DNA of 64,000 nt from Rosellinia necatrix (lineage: Eukaryota > Ascomycota > Sordariomycetes > Xylariales > Xylariaceae): the NCBI GenBank assembly GCA_021209875.1, contig JAGYVD010000001.1, positions 5,456,001-5,520,000 of the forward strand. Direction: 5' to 3'. Positions within the stretch are counted from its first letter, which is position 1. Each line of letters starts with the position of its first letter. This document shows positions 23,620-36,260 of the stretch, one piece after another. Below the pieces are notes generated by a model that saw nothing but the letters and a program-made list of their open reading frames with translations, was not told the origin of the DNA and searched no databases. The translations under genes and the position numbers were made by a program.

Positions 23620-26339
23620 CTAGTCCAGGATTGTTTGGAACACCCACTCCGCGTCGAGATTATCAATCGAATTCGCCATTTCCGTCAACTCGGCCGTCGT
23701 CATTAGATTCTCAAACGAGATATCGCTGCCACAAGGGTCAACGGCGTCAGCAATAGGCGGCAATAGCGTCGTGGCTAGCCCCACATTGTTGCGGATATCG
23801 TCGATGGACACGACTCCGTCCCCGACTACGCTCGAAATGCCTTCGCTATGAGACCCAGCAAGGATTGAGCTCCCGTCCGGGGGAAGGCTGTTCAGCAATC
23901 CGTGTAACTGAACAAGTTCGGATTTGCGGGAGAGCGCCGCCTGGTTGCCGAAGCTGACGAGCTCTTCGAATATAGAGTATGCCTTCTGCAACCACAGCGG
24001 GACATTCTCATTCAGGTGAACATCAAGCACATAAGCCACCATTGCACTGACCGTAGATACGAACAACGAATCGAGGTCAAATGGCAGGAAAACCTCTATC
24101 ATGGGCGTCGGCGGGTACCTATTAGCCTTGGCATTATATCAAGTAGAAAAGAAAAAACGACAGCAAGACAAGCATCATGGGGCATCCCGATAAACATACC
24201 TAACAAGCCCTGGGTTTGCAGTAGCCTCAGCATCGTAATGCTTTGCAGGGAGGAGTCAAGGCACATCCGTATCAGGTTTCGGACCGTCTCGGAGGTATTG
24301 ATTCTTCTCAAGCACTCACTTGCTGAGGTCAATCGGATCTCCAAGAAAAAATATAGAAGTGGTCTTGTCGCCAGGATTATACACTATGCAGACACTGTCA
24401 GCACTGCGCCAATCATTCGCTGAAATCAAAGGATAAGTTTCCCGGCGAAGGCCTACTTGGTGATATAGAAGATGGAGATGAGCCGAGATCCTGGACACCC
24501 CATGGCCCGGCTTCTCCCGCTCGACAGGAAATGAATGGCGGAGCTCATCCGCCACTTCTGCGATATCGGAAAGTACGGCTTTCGCGCCGTGCAAAAACTT
24601 GCGATCTTTCTGGCCGTCAGCACCGTAGACGGCTATGCAGGTTAGCAAAGGCCTCGGCGTTATTTCGGAGACAATAAATTCATAGATCAAGAGGAAACCT
24701 ACTGTCGTTGATCTTGGCCATAATACGTGACGTCTTGATTCGTATTCTGAGCGCCGAAGTACGCTGGACAGAACCCAGAAATGTAGGCAATTGGGGGCAC
24801 ACGCCATTGTCATGATGCGACTGCGGCAAGCCCATGAGAGAGGTCATCTCGCGATCCAGTATGTAGACTGTCCACCACGCTCGGCGCGCCCTCTCGACTA
24901 GAGCCTCCCCAAATCGCCCAGTCCCCATATCGGTGTGCAGGCCGCTGCCTAGCGCTAATCGCATCGCTTGACCGATCTACATGGTACGCGTCACATGAGT
25001 TCTCGTGACCCCGATGGCTGGATAGCTAGTTAGGGAAAGGGGTAAGAACTTACGTAATTATGCGCCACGATTCGGACATCTATGCAATGCAGGTAGAGCG
25101 CAACACAGGACAGAATCTCGATCGCCTCGATGGGGCGAGTCCAGAGCATCATCATGTTGGGCAACAAACGGAGTGCCTTGGTGAAGTACTCCTCGCCCGG
25201 TGGACGCTTGCCTTGGGATTTCTTGGTGGTGAATGCTTTACCGAAGGCCATGAGGAGGAGGAAGTGGACGTACCACAGTTCCTCCGAGGGCTCCGGCTGC
25301 TGCAGAGGGTTGTCGTAGAGCGCGTATAGGGACGGCATGAACGAGTCCTCGTCGAAGAGGTGGAAGACCTGGCAGCAGTGGAATTTCACCGCGTTGATCA
25401 TGTGTAAGCAGTAATCAATCGCGGGTAGAACGGGTGAGGCTGGCGTAGAGGATGCGACCGCGCTTTCGGTCCAATCCAGATCGTATATCATGCCATCGAA
25501 TCCCAGGTCGTCGGTGGAAGGAGGTAGTTGGAACAGCCTCTCGTGTGTCATATTCAGGATACGTCTAGTGAAAGACCAGTTTGAGGAAGTGCCCATGTAA
25601 AACGTGAAGCCGTTCCCGGCGGTGGTGAATACCGAGCGGCTTGCGGACAATGGGTTTGTGATCTGTTGATCGTCGGAATCCGAAGCTGGCGTGTATGGCC
25701 GTGCTTGCCCATCGTCGGTCACACCGGATGGAAAAGGGCTAGGGCCGTCGTGATAATCTGGGCGTTGGTTTGAAGAGGTCGAGGCAGCCTGCCCAGCTGT
25801 TGTTGAAGTTGACGGCCGGCCGCGGTGACGACGATACGGCTCGTGGCTATCGCGGGTGGCTGAACTCGGAGTCTGAGGTTCCGCGTCTTCCGCAGGGCCC
25901 TCAAAAGCCGTGGCTGCCGCCGCACCCCGTTGCAGCTCTTCGATGTATCTATAAATTGGCGCGCCGTGGTCAGCCGTTCGTATGTCGGGCACAGCATAGT
26001 CCTAGCAGGAAAAGGTAATGGCATGCCTTCTAGTGACCATGATCTTTTGGTCGTCGACGTTGAACGTACAGGTCAAGTTGCGCTTGCGGCAGGCGTCACA
26101 GGGACGCGACCCCGAGCACCTGACCTTCTGGCGGCGACATCTCTCGCAACTGATGCAAAGGTCATTGATGAGATTGCTGTGATGCAGGCGTCCCAGGATC
26201 TCTGCTCGAGCACGGTTACTCACGCGTTGGATGATCTCTTGATCACTCTCCTGGACGGGGGGGTCGGCTTCGGAGGCGGACTTGGAGCGGTGTCGCCGGA
26301 GCTCGGGTCAAGGGGATAATCATTTTCCTTGCGTGACAT
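23620..26339 (-). CDS. Zn2Cys6 fungal transcription factor (candidate proline-utilisation activator)
   Basis: Nuclear DNA-binding regulator. Seven exons on the minus strand: 26339-26224, 26149-26027, 25948-25054, 24976-24703, 24632-24457, 24383-24200 and 24095-23620, giving 747 residues with consistent phases. The zinc cluster has cysteines at 40, 43, 50, 56, 59 and 66 (CX2CX6CX5CX2CX6C), preceded by VIKRSSNA and followed by KIMVTRRYIEELQ. A Ser/Pro-rich linker leads to a fungal-specific regulatory domain with AIDYCLHMINAVKFHCCQVF, ELWYVHFLLLMAFGKAF and ERARRAWWTVYILDREM. Intron 2 (26026-25949) has GC-AG ends, needed to join TRR to YIEEL. A G7 run at 26257-26263 in exon 1 is in frame as printed. 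This general type is often annotated as proline utilisation trans-activator, and its position beside PRODH/P5CDH supports that, but I cannot prove orthology to Put3/PrnA. Confidence 0.85.
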
Positions 26340-26695
26340 AACGGGGCCCCGAACGGACTCGGCGGAGAGACTCGGCGGAGAGGCTCGGCAAGGGACTCGG
26401 GGAAGGGGTTCGCGATAAGTTTGCTTGGTTCAGCCGACTGGTTCACTGGGCACCGAGGTGTTATCCGGGCATGTAGGTTCCGTTGCAGGCAAGACAGACC
26501 GCAGGTAAGACAGAGAGCGCGTAGAGAGTGGAAGGGGGCTTGAGCCGTGGTGGTGCCGGTGTAGCCGCCGACGTTAACGCGGCCGGATATTGTTGCTGGG
26601 AAGGTTGGGCGGATGTTATCCGGACGGAGGTGGGGGGTTGGGGAGTAAGAGGTAAGTAATTGGCATTTATCGTGTAAGTAACGACCTATTAGGCA

Positions 26696-26770
26696 CGTAG
26701 GTAGGCAGGCATCTAGGTAGGCATCCAGGTGGGCATCCAGGTGGGCATCTACCTAGTGGGCATCTAGGTA
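26696..26770. repeat. Degenerate GTAGGCATC(T/C)AGGTG tandem repeat
   Basis: Units of about 13 bp (GGCATC-TAGGTA, GGCATC-CAGGTG) repeat five to six times with small changes, upstream of the Zn2Cys6 gene. Confidence 0.7.
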
Positions 26771-29700
26771 AGATAGGGAGATAGTACCAGGACCAGGGTA
26801 CGGGTAGGTACGGGTGTGGGCACTGGTGCTGGTACTACTGGCGCTGTCATCTATCTCGGCAACATGATATATATCTCCGACTGGAGCTCGAGGTAGAAAT
26901 ATAAAACGGGGACGTTTGCTAGAGAAATAAGCCAGCACGGCCTGCGATAAGGGGAATAACTACCTAGTGATTTGAAATATGTACTGGGCAGGGGCCACCC
27001 ACCACCATTCACATCATCCACACCACTCACGCCATGAGCCTGTGCGGGGAAATGCGGGGGTGGGGTTGAGACGAGTCGGGGATATGTATTACAGAGTTGT
27101 ATAACGGAGTTAGTCTAGCAAACTGCAGGCAAGTATCCTCACCTTAGGTAAATGTTGTATTATAAAATCATCTCTTTAGTAAAACGCCGCTAACGCATCA
27201 TGGCGCTACTTGCTATTGCCCCTGAAATTTCGAACGGCCTTTTAGATCAAGAGAACCTGCCACTCGTCAGTCTTCTTAACCCCCTTCCGAACCAGGAGAA
27301 CGGTTCCATTCCCCGGTCTGACGGTCTGGACTGGATCGAGTCGCACTGTTGGTGCTTGTCGGGACTGTTGTTGGGACTATTGTTGGCTCCATCAATTCCA
27401 CTCGTTTTTACATATCTCACGCCACCCTAACAAACCTTGCTGTGCAATCTAATAAGCTATACACCCCTCTACACTTTGCGACGTAGGAGGACACAACAAC
27501 GTCGTTGGTATGTCACGGGTGTTTTATGGTATATCATTGGTGTTTTATGGTACACCCCTGGTATTGTGTGCATGGTGTTTGATCCGATTATCGTTTAGTT
27601 ATATGGTGGTGGTGAATGAGACTGAAGATAAGCTAGTATCTATATACACGTGTTGTTGACTGGTAGTTATGGTAGGTGACAATAATTTATAGATTATTTT
27701 GTACCATTTCGATAGCGCAGATAATGGAAAAGACACCCACGATACTCTGGGCGTTTAGGTTTCAATATATTTTAATAGCACGCGTTACCACTACTAACTC
27801 GTAGTTTTAGTCCAGGGCCGCCGGACTTGACTTCATACTCCCTATAACATAGTGAGATCCACAACAAATCGTTGTGAAGATTGCACTGCGAACGTAAAAT
27901 CCCAGAATTTATGGCATATCCCCGAACATACTTCCAATTTCATCTCTACAGTGTTATTGAAGTGGCGTATTATGACCAAGTCAATAGGGAAGTGGATATT
28001 AAAGTGCTATGTTGGCTTGAGCGGCATAAAAGGAAGCATGAAATCGTCCATTTAAATTTTGAATCTTCACTCCTACACATAGCTTTTTGACTCGTTGATT
28101 TTTATCTTTTACTTAAATTGATTTCTACGATCTCACGATGCCTCGATCAACTAGTTCCGCAACTGTGCAAGTGATACTAACTACAGTTAGAAGCGTAAAG
28201 GCGACATATCTCCAAAGGAACCGCTGTTATTATCATTTATTACAGATGGTTCACTGCATTATCTATTACCGAATACGCTAGGATGCGCTCACTATTGCAG
28301 AACAGGCCATGGCCCACAGCTTTCAAGTATACTTGAGCATCTCGCCACCGCTGTCGAAAGACGAAGAAACGGGGCTAAATAAGGGCAATATCATCACAAA
28401 TAGCATGTTGAATACCGAGAGAACTTCTAAAGGACTTTCAAATGAAGAAGGCCGTAGCCGTCGACATATTTATTACCTTGACTACAGCTTGTAGCAAGAG
28501 CGGAATAGTAAGACGGGAGCTCACCCGAACTTCAAGCATGATCTGAAATTCATCAGCACAAGCAAGCCTGGCCGAACCGCTGCGATTATAGGTTGCAGAT
28601 TATAAGTGATCCGTAGATGCAAACGGCAGTAGCTAGGTTTCGGACAGCAACCTACGTGATTGTTGGGGTTTGGATGACTAGGTTGAGGCGGGCACTAAAA
28701 GAGATAGTCAATGCACCTCATATTGCCTATAAGGAAGTCGGGGCAAAACATAACAAGATATAAATGGTTCGCATTGCCAAATCTACAGCCAGTCCGCAAT
28801 ATTACTCTGGGCAACATAGTATCTTGCAGAAACCCAAAACAGCACTGGCGAGTAAAGCTCGATCAAGAAACTTGGCGTGGTGAGTGCCCTCTCTACTTGT
28901 CACTGTCGTTCGATATTAAGTATGGCGGGGAACGGTGGGGTCACGGGCATTGGTGATGTAGTTTTCAGGGCACCAAAATCCAAAACTTATGGTTCTAGCC
29001 GCAGCACCTGAAAGGTCGATATAGAGGTTGGGTCAAAATCAGTCCGCTTGTGAATACATATGTACGGTGCAATGAGGCTCCTCTACCACGGATGATAAGC
29101 CGCATTAGTTGTAAATGCACCTCCAACCAATGATCTCACAACGGAGGCAATGCCAAAAGTGGTAGAGAGTGGGCTCGTGATGGCCGGTCTGATTCGCGGC
29201 GATGAAGGCAGATGGATAAATTATGGCCAAGACCAGCGCAGCTTGTGCCCGTAATATTCCGCCCAGCAATAGAGATATGTTAAACTAAGGTACTTTTTCG
29301 GTATTGGGCATTGTATGTGACGTTGTGTCTCCACCTAGGTATATATTGGAAGCTGAGGACCCAGCCCTTCCAAGACCGTACCCTGGTTCCTACTGGACTT
29401 ACATACCCCATATTGCACACCTGCTGTTTAAAATCATGGCATACATTGACTTTGACCTTTGGCACCTATCAACTAAACCTACCTAGGTTAGTATGTCTTA
29501 TAAAAGGGCACGGCTTTGTGGTTCTGTTCCGAAGTCGGAAAAGGTGCTTTTGGCCAAATAATCTATCGCAGAAAAACGCGGTCGTCCATGGTCAGGAGTA
29601 ATAATGGTATGCTTGTATAAATAGACTAGTTAGTGGACCTTCATATTCGACCTGTTGACAAGGGTCTATTGTATTGCGGGGTGAAGCGTGGGGTCTACCT

Positions 29701-30823
29701 AGCGCGGGATATACATACATAGTGTGCCCGAAGTTTAGGTCTGGTCCGGAAGCAGTTTGAACCTCTGATAGTTGAAGCTCTGATAGAAAAGGTTGGTTAA
29801 AACACATGTTCTGTTCTAATTTAAATAACACTCCGAGAATGAGATCATCATGCAGTTTAGTTCAACTCTCCTTTTTATGGTTAAGGGGGAGTCAAGTAGC
29901 CGCATTAGTTAGTGTGAAGGGTCAAATGTACGTGTGTGGGAATAGGTGTGTGACATAATGAGAAGAAAAGCAGAAGAGAAGCAGAAGATAAGGCGCAACA
30001 TTGCCGCGTAGACCTCATTCTACCCCCCGATACATTGCCGAGCCCATAGCCGACTTACACCCCCCTTCAGTCAGAATGCAATAAGTCAGAAAGCATGCGC
30101 CTGCGGTGCTGTGCTACGTCATTTTCCCAGTAGTGCCGCCACGGGGCGCACCACTCGGCCCGCCCGACTACTGTAGAGAGGTGCCCGAGTCGCTGCGCTC
30201 CGGCATCTAATTTGACGCGCAACAGCTGCAACTACACTAGGCTCCTTAGCGTTGCACATGTGCTGAGGCGGCGCTTGTGCAGAAGACTACTGGGCGGCGG
30301 AGGCTCGTCTGTGAGTGCCAGAGTATGAATAACTAAGGGACAGAGAGAATTTCCCTCCGTCGAGGTCTCCGCCGATCCCGACCCCTGTACGCCGCATTCC
30401 GCCTAGTTATAACCTATCGGCAGCCATGTTGACCCCTTAGGCTTCCGTATATTGACATATTAAACATCGCACCTCAGACGGGGCCCTGCTGTTCGTCACA
30501 GATATCGTGGATCTGCCTAATACAGCAGGCGCGGATCCCGTCGGGTATTAGGCGATAATCGTCGCAGATCTAGCGCACCATCGATCGACGCCCACATGGT
30601 CGCCCTCTAGAGATTCAGCCACCGTCAGCCGTAGTTACCAGAAGACACGAAAAGTAGCAAGCCTAGGTACTGTTCTAGGTGGTCAGCGTATCTAGCGCCG
30701 CACTAGGGTGGGTATTCAGCTCCGGACTCACCCAGCTAAGTTACGGCCGTCCAATGCGGATCGAGCCCCTACCCGACAGACAAGCGGCGTATTTTTGTCA
30801 ACTGTGATATTGAAGTACAACGT

Positions 30824-30833
30824 TATATAAAAG
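30824..30833 (+). promoter_or_regulatory. TATA box of the P450 gene
   Basis: TATATAAAAG lies 105 bp upstream of the P450 ATG, a normal distance for a fungal TATA element plus leader. Confidence 0.5.
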
Positions 30834-30937
30834 TAACCATCGGCTCCCGCGTTTCTAATAGGGAAGTCAAATCAAGGTTCTGTCTCATCATCTTCTCCAC
30901 TGTTCTGATCTGTTAGCCCTAAGACCACTCCCTAATC

Positions 30938-32894
30938 ATGCTTTCTCACATTGGTCTTGGCCTCCTCGGCGTGTTTGCTTTGCAGTATATTTTCAAGATT
31001 ATCTATCGGCTATGGTTTTCTCCAATAGCCGGCTTCCCGGGACCGAAGCTGGCTGCTGTGACGAGCTTGTACGAATTTTACTACGATCATTATAAAAAGG
31101 GGCAGTACTGCTTCGAGATTGAGCGAATGCACCAGGTTTATGGTAAGCGTCGACCATGAATTCCGATCCGTGATATGCTGATTAGGCAGGACCAATCGTA
31201 CGTGTCAACCCCAGAGAGTTGTCCATTGCCGACCCGGACTTTTATGATGAAGTCTATGTGCCCGGAAGCAAGCGACGGACCCAGGGATACGCTCCGTTCG
31301 CGACAGGGATGGGGTTCGACGGTATGGTGCTTTCTTAAGCAGGAAACCAGGCACTGAGCGTATCGCAGGCACATTCCTCCTGTCCCACACCCATGAATTG
31401 CATCGCAGGCGCCGCAAGCCCGTGGAGCCCTATTTTTCCCGCCGCGGTATTATCAAAGTAGAACCCTTGATCAATAGCGCCATACAGAAGCTCCTTGCGC
31501 GCTTCGAGTCCTTCCAAGGGACGGGGCGAATCGTTCGCCTCGACCATGCGATGATGGCCTTTGCTGGTGATGTCATCGGCCATGTTTGCGTAGACGATCC
31601 GGGAGAGTTGATCGACGACGAAGACTTTGCACCAATATGGTGGGTGCGGAGCATCTTGTCTATGTCAACCTCATGACTGATAGGAGTAGGTTCAACATCA
31701 TACATTCGATGATCCAGTTGATACCCCTTTTCACCGAGTTTCCTTGGATGATTCAGTAAGTGGTCTTTTAGCTATAGCTACTATGAATGAAGGAGGCTCA
31801 TTAATTTCCGGTAGCCTCGTCCGCCGCATCCCAACCTGGGTTGTTCTTTGGTTGGACCCGAAAGCGGAGTGTTTTAAAACATGGAAGACTGTTCGTCCAA
31901 CGTACCCGATTATATAGAATGCCTCACTGGCTGATATGCCTCGCAGCGAGCCGAAAAACACATTGAAAATCTCGTCGAAGAAAAAGAGCAACAGCGGATG
32001 ACAAAAGCGGAAACGACGGTGGGAGGGCGGCCGACTTTGTTCCGCTACATGGTGCATGAGAGTGACCTTCCGGAGGAAGATTTAACAGTTGATCGATTGG
32101 CGAACGAAGCGCAGGTCTTCTTAGGCACGGGATCAGTCACCATCGCGCACGCGCTGCATTTCATCACCGTCTATATCTTGCTGAATCCTCATGTGCGCGA
32201 ACGATTGGAGGGTGAACTCCAGTTCGCCAGCGCACAGCCTAGATGGTCTGAGTTGGAGAAGCTGCCCTATCTGCAGGCCATCGTTAAGGAAGGACTTCGG
32301 TGCGTGGAGAGTGCGGCCAGACAAAGTCCCAAACGTAGATACGCGATGCTGATGACGGGCCGCGCAGACTCAGCTACGGTACCATGCACCGACTTCCGCG
32401 CGTGTCGCCCGACGAGGCGTTATACTACACGAACCCAAGGGACGGGAAGGTGTGGAGGATTCCGCCTGGGGTAAGTCATGATCCCTCTGCCACAACCACT
32501 CCACCGTCGTTGTTGTCTTGGCGAAAGGAAAAAAAACCCAGCGCTGATCCCTCGCTGCATCGCAAAGGTGCCGGTGGGCATGACGGCCTACTACCAGCAC
32601 ACGAATCCGGACGTCTTCCCGGACCCCTACAGTTTCGCGCCCGAGCGCTGGCTGGCCGGCGTCTCGCCGCAGATGATCCGCAACCTGGTGCCGTTCACGC
32701 GGGGCTCACGCAGCTGCATCGGCATGAACCTGGCCATGGCCGAGATCAACCTCATGCTGGCCGCGCTGTTCCGCCCCGGCGCACCTAAGTTCGACTTGTT
32801 CGAGACGGACGAGACGGATCTGGTCCCTGCACACGATTACATCGTGCCCGTCCCGCGGATGGACTCCAAAGGTGTGCGCGTTATCTTTCGCTGA
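30938..32894 (+). CDS. Cytochrome P450 monooxygenase
   Basis: ER-bound haem monooxygenase of unknown substrate; the sequence resembles fungal secondary-metabolism P450s. Eight exons: 30938-31142, 31190-31321, 31369-31639, 31690-31755, 31815-31890, 31947-32299, 32368-32470 and 32568-32894; introns 47-97 nt; 510 residues. An N-terminal membrane anchor is followed by the proline hinge FPGPKLAA. The I-helix has FLGTGSVT, the K-helix ExxR is E365/R368 (KEGLRLSYG), PERW follows, and the haem loop [10 protein letters not shown] has its cysteine at 452. The donor of intron 5 (GTTCGT) is weak, so that boundary is least certain. No polyketide, peptide or terpene synthase lies beside it in the window. 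The last exon is much more GC-rich than the others. Confidence 0.88.
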
Positions 32895-33973
32895 GATCGG
32901 ACTGGGAATGACGAACAAGGGCGAAGGTACTAGGTAACTGCCTTGGTGGGTAGGTTGTAGGCGCAGTGCCAAATGCTTGTTTACGGAGCTATCCCCTGAC
33001 CTTAGATAGTAATTATAGCGTCCTTCAAGGCTAGAGACAGGGTGATGCTCTACAGATACTTTGCATACTTTTAGCCTTCGACTGCGTGCGATCTGGGGCA
33101 GAGAGGCGCACAATTAGACTGAAATAAAAGAAACGAAATACACACCCGGTTGCATTATTTTCATATTTTTACAATCTCTCCCAAGTTTGATCTATTCAGT
33201 GCGGATTACTGACCCCTTGCATAGCGTGAACATGCTCCCAGACGAAATCGGCGTTGCGCCACCGATGCTAATGGAAACTAAAATGCTGCGAATCTCGTAA
33301 ACCGTCATACTATGCGCTACTAGTGTAAAGCTCACCCTATAACGAAAAGTCTTGATGCTTTCTATTTTTACCCTAGAGAAAGCGAAGGCAGCAGCAACTT
33401 AAACTTCAGGTTGGCAGCGCCAAGCTGTCGTAGGCAGGGGTTCTTATTTTAGAATACACCAATCCTTTCCAAACGAATCCCGTGATACATGTTCACAATC
33501 GTCTAAAATTCGCAAAAGTGACGGGGAATTAATTAAAGCAGTCGGTGTCCAAAAACATGGCAGTCAATTCAAAGTCTTCGACCTTAGTAGCAATCCGTCA
33601 TGCGTACAAGCAACTACTAATCGACGCTCCCTTATAATAGCTCCTAACATCTATCATTCTATCAGCCCACCTTGAAGTAAACAACCATGGTCAGCAACTT
33701 CTCTTTTTAATGCAGTACCTAGTCAGTACGGCGATGTGTCAATAAAACGCTGTGCCGCACACTATTACTTCAAGCTCTACCCAAATATTTCCAGGGCCTA
33801 CACGAAGTAAGCTCGGCTTTATTATCGAATCGGAGTTATTCGAGCCTGTATCCTCCGACTACGGATTAAATGGGGAGATATAAAAGACTACCCGTAACAA
33901 TTAATTATTTCCTATGACAAGGCCTTACCAACACACCGCCCTCAGCCTTGGGCCAAAAGATCCCATTCCAACC
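32895..33973. other. AT-rich intergenic region between P450 and secreted protein
   Basis: About 1.1 kb, no gene seen apart from the TATA element of the downstream gene. Confidence 0.6.
33879..33886 (+). promoter_or_regulatory. TATA box of the secreted-protein gene
   Basis: TATAAAAG lies 95 bp before the ATG at 33974. An in-frame ATG at 33914 would fall almost at the expected transcription start, which favours 33974. Confidence 0.5.
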
Positions 33974-34730
33974 ATGAAGTTCACCGCAATCGCCAGCTCG
34001 CTGCTCGTTGCAGCTACTGCTACGACAGTCCCAGCCCAATGCCCAATAGTATGGGATGATCCCAGAGATGTTTACGGAAACCCGGGATATCACAGTCTCG
34101 ACCCATACTTCGCTGGTACTGGAAAGATTCATCTGCGCGCAGGCTGCACCTATTGGAGACAGAACTATCCAAGGGACATCCCAGACGAGCCTGTCTGGTG
34201 TATGAACGAGGACGGTCTCGTAGTCCCTATCGCAGACGACGATTGTGCTACCTTCAACTTCATTCCGGCAACTGGCGAGCTTGAGGATTACCCCGTCACG
34301 GTCTTGAGAACGGTGAAGAACAAATGGATCTGTGGCTTTGACTTTCTACAACCAAATGGCGAGTTTGGTGATGATGGCAGGTGGGCATGCAAGGAACTTA
34401 ACGACGATTGGTACGGTGATTTGATTGATACTTGGGTGAGACTTACCACTTTGAATTGGCAATACACTGTCGTTTCTCACACCTAAATGCCCGTCATAAT
34501 TAACGGATTACGATATATAGGACGGAGACGCGCCCCATTATCTCTCAGAGTACGCCGGAGGAGTGATCTCTACAACTCTTTTCACGTGGTGGATGCAGCA
34601 CCCTCCCGAGAGCACCGACAACGCGCAGGCTCTCCAGTGGCGCATCCCGGACAACCCCTATTCAAACTATACTCTCAAGCCAGGAGATGGTACATTCCCA
34701 GTTCTCATGGAATTCGTGCTAGAGAGCTAG
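33974..34730 (+). CDS. Small secreted cysteine-containing protein (effector-like, unknown function)
   Basis: Family not recognised. Exon 1 is 33974-34435, exon 2 is 34521-34730, with an 85-nt GT-AG intron, giving 223 residues. The start MKFTAIASSLLVAATATTVPA is a textbook signal peptide with cleavage expected before the glutamine at about 22. The mature part is acidic and rich in Trp, Tyr and Asp, with six cysteines, all in exon 1, probably paired as three disulfides. Exon 2 has a likely N-glycosylation site (NYT). The protein ends PVLMEFVLES. The gene lies in AT-rich, gene-poor sequence near a P450 and dead NLR genes, a setting common for effectors or secreted antagonists. That role is inference. 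Confidence 0.72.
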
Positions 34731-36260
34731 ATAGATTAGCTACGAATCTTATCACTAAGCAGAAGCTTAACATTGTCTGCGAGAAGCTATATGAAAAGAT
34801 TAGATTCAAGTTTTCGGACCGAAGGGCGCCCCATGAACTTTTATCCTTATTTTTTTTAATCTTTAAAATCTACTCGGATTAGTCAACTTAATCGCTTCTC
34901 TCAACGCATTATTTCCCCCTACTTAGCGAGGGTCATCAGTCTAGAACTTCAGCATAGGTTAATAGCAAGGTACAGAATTCAAACTAATCAAGAGAATAGA
35001 CATAGAGATCGTTCATCTATTAAGGTTTTTCGGATTAAAAGATTGCTCAAAACTTAAAATTTGCCGTTAATGATCAGTAAGACAGAGGGAAAAGGGACAT
35101 ACGCACCGCCGCATATAGCTGTTAATCATGCGGCAATAGGAGGCCACAGAACGTCAGAAATCGGACGGGTTTACTTCCAAAGTCGATCTAGAGACCAACT
35201 AGTAATATGTATTTACGTTAATTAAGTTGAAACTAGCCTACTCATTCGAGGGGGGAGAATCCAAACATCTATATAACACATCGTTGAATGGCTGATGTAG
35301 AAAAGGGGCAACTTTACCAAAAGTACATACATCGAGCCGCACGGATACAGTTATCGTCCCCACTGTTGCACGGACTGCCCCGACTTGTTAGATCAGACAT
35401 GCATAGAACTCCATGCCACCGGGGATATATGCCAATAGAGGAAGCTTGATTAGTGAGTTTATAGTAGCTGATGCAACTGTCAAGTTAGCGGGCCCCTAAT
35501 ATCAGCCCTAATGCAGCTCAACACGTGGAAATTACTTTCGATTCGTCACAGGTTATATGATGCTGAGCGACAATTAGGAGAACAAGGACCGCCATGTAAA
35601 ATACATAGTTCAATTATGATGACTTACTTACATACAAACGGCGGCAGTAACGGACCCCGTATCAAGTTGTATCAAGTGGTAAAAACATCATATGGGCAGT
35701 AGCTTTCAATGCCACATTGCGGCCTAGTTTCTCCAAGAAGCTGTTCTATATGGTTCATTTAGAGGTGCTCTACTGGTATACATTATTTTTTTTCCCCTTA
35801 TAGTTATCTCTACCATTCTAGAAATCTTCGAAAGCCCCAACATCATATTCAGGGTTTTTATTGAATGCATCTTCCATCGCGTGTCCCGACGCCACAGTCA
35901 CATCGACTAGGCTCGCATAAGTAACGATGTGCAAATACTTCCCAATTTCGACCAGGCACCCGTCCTACTAGAACAAACCGCAGTATCCAGCTATGATCTA
36001 ATCAACGCCAATCTTATTCGGATAGCAGATTGATCTTCACGAAATATATGGCTAATGCAAAGCACCTTCGTCTCTGTCAGCGTACTTAAGAGTAGGTAAT
36101 AATGACAATTATGAGTTGCGCTTCAATCTGGGTAGAACTATTTCGCAGCCTTCCATATCCATGTCGTCTTCTTTTTTACCCTTTCAAACACGACAGTTTC
36201 TCGTGTTCTAGCTCCTATTTATCTCAAAACTATACTCTTTGTCTTTGATTTCCAACCAAG
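34731..36260. other. AT-rich gene-free region
   Basis: About 1.5 kb of AT-rich sequence with no recognisable gene or repeat. Confidence 0.6.

Larger units (their letters stand above)
26340..30937. other. Gene-poor region, 4.6 kb
   Basis: No conserved protein seen on either strand. The first part carries a degenerate GGCATCTAGGTA/GGCATCCAGGTG repeat; the rest is AT-leaning. ACCTAGGT palindromes occur at 29333-29340 and 29481-29488. It may contain very old, mutated repeats. Confidence 0.5.
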
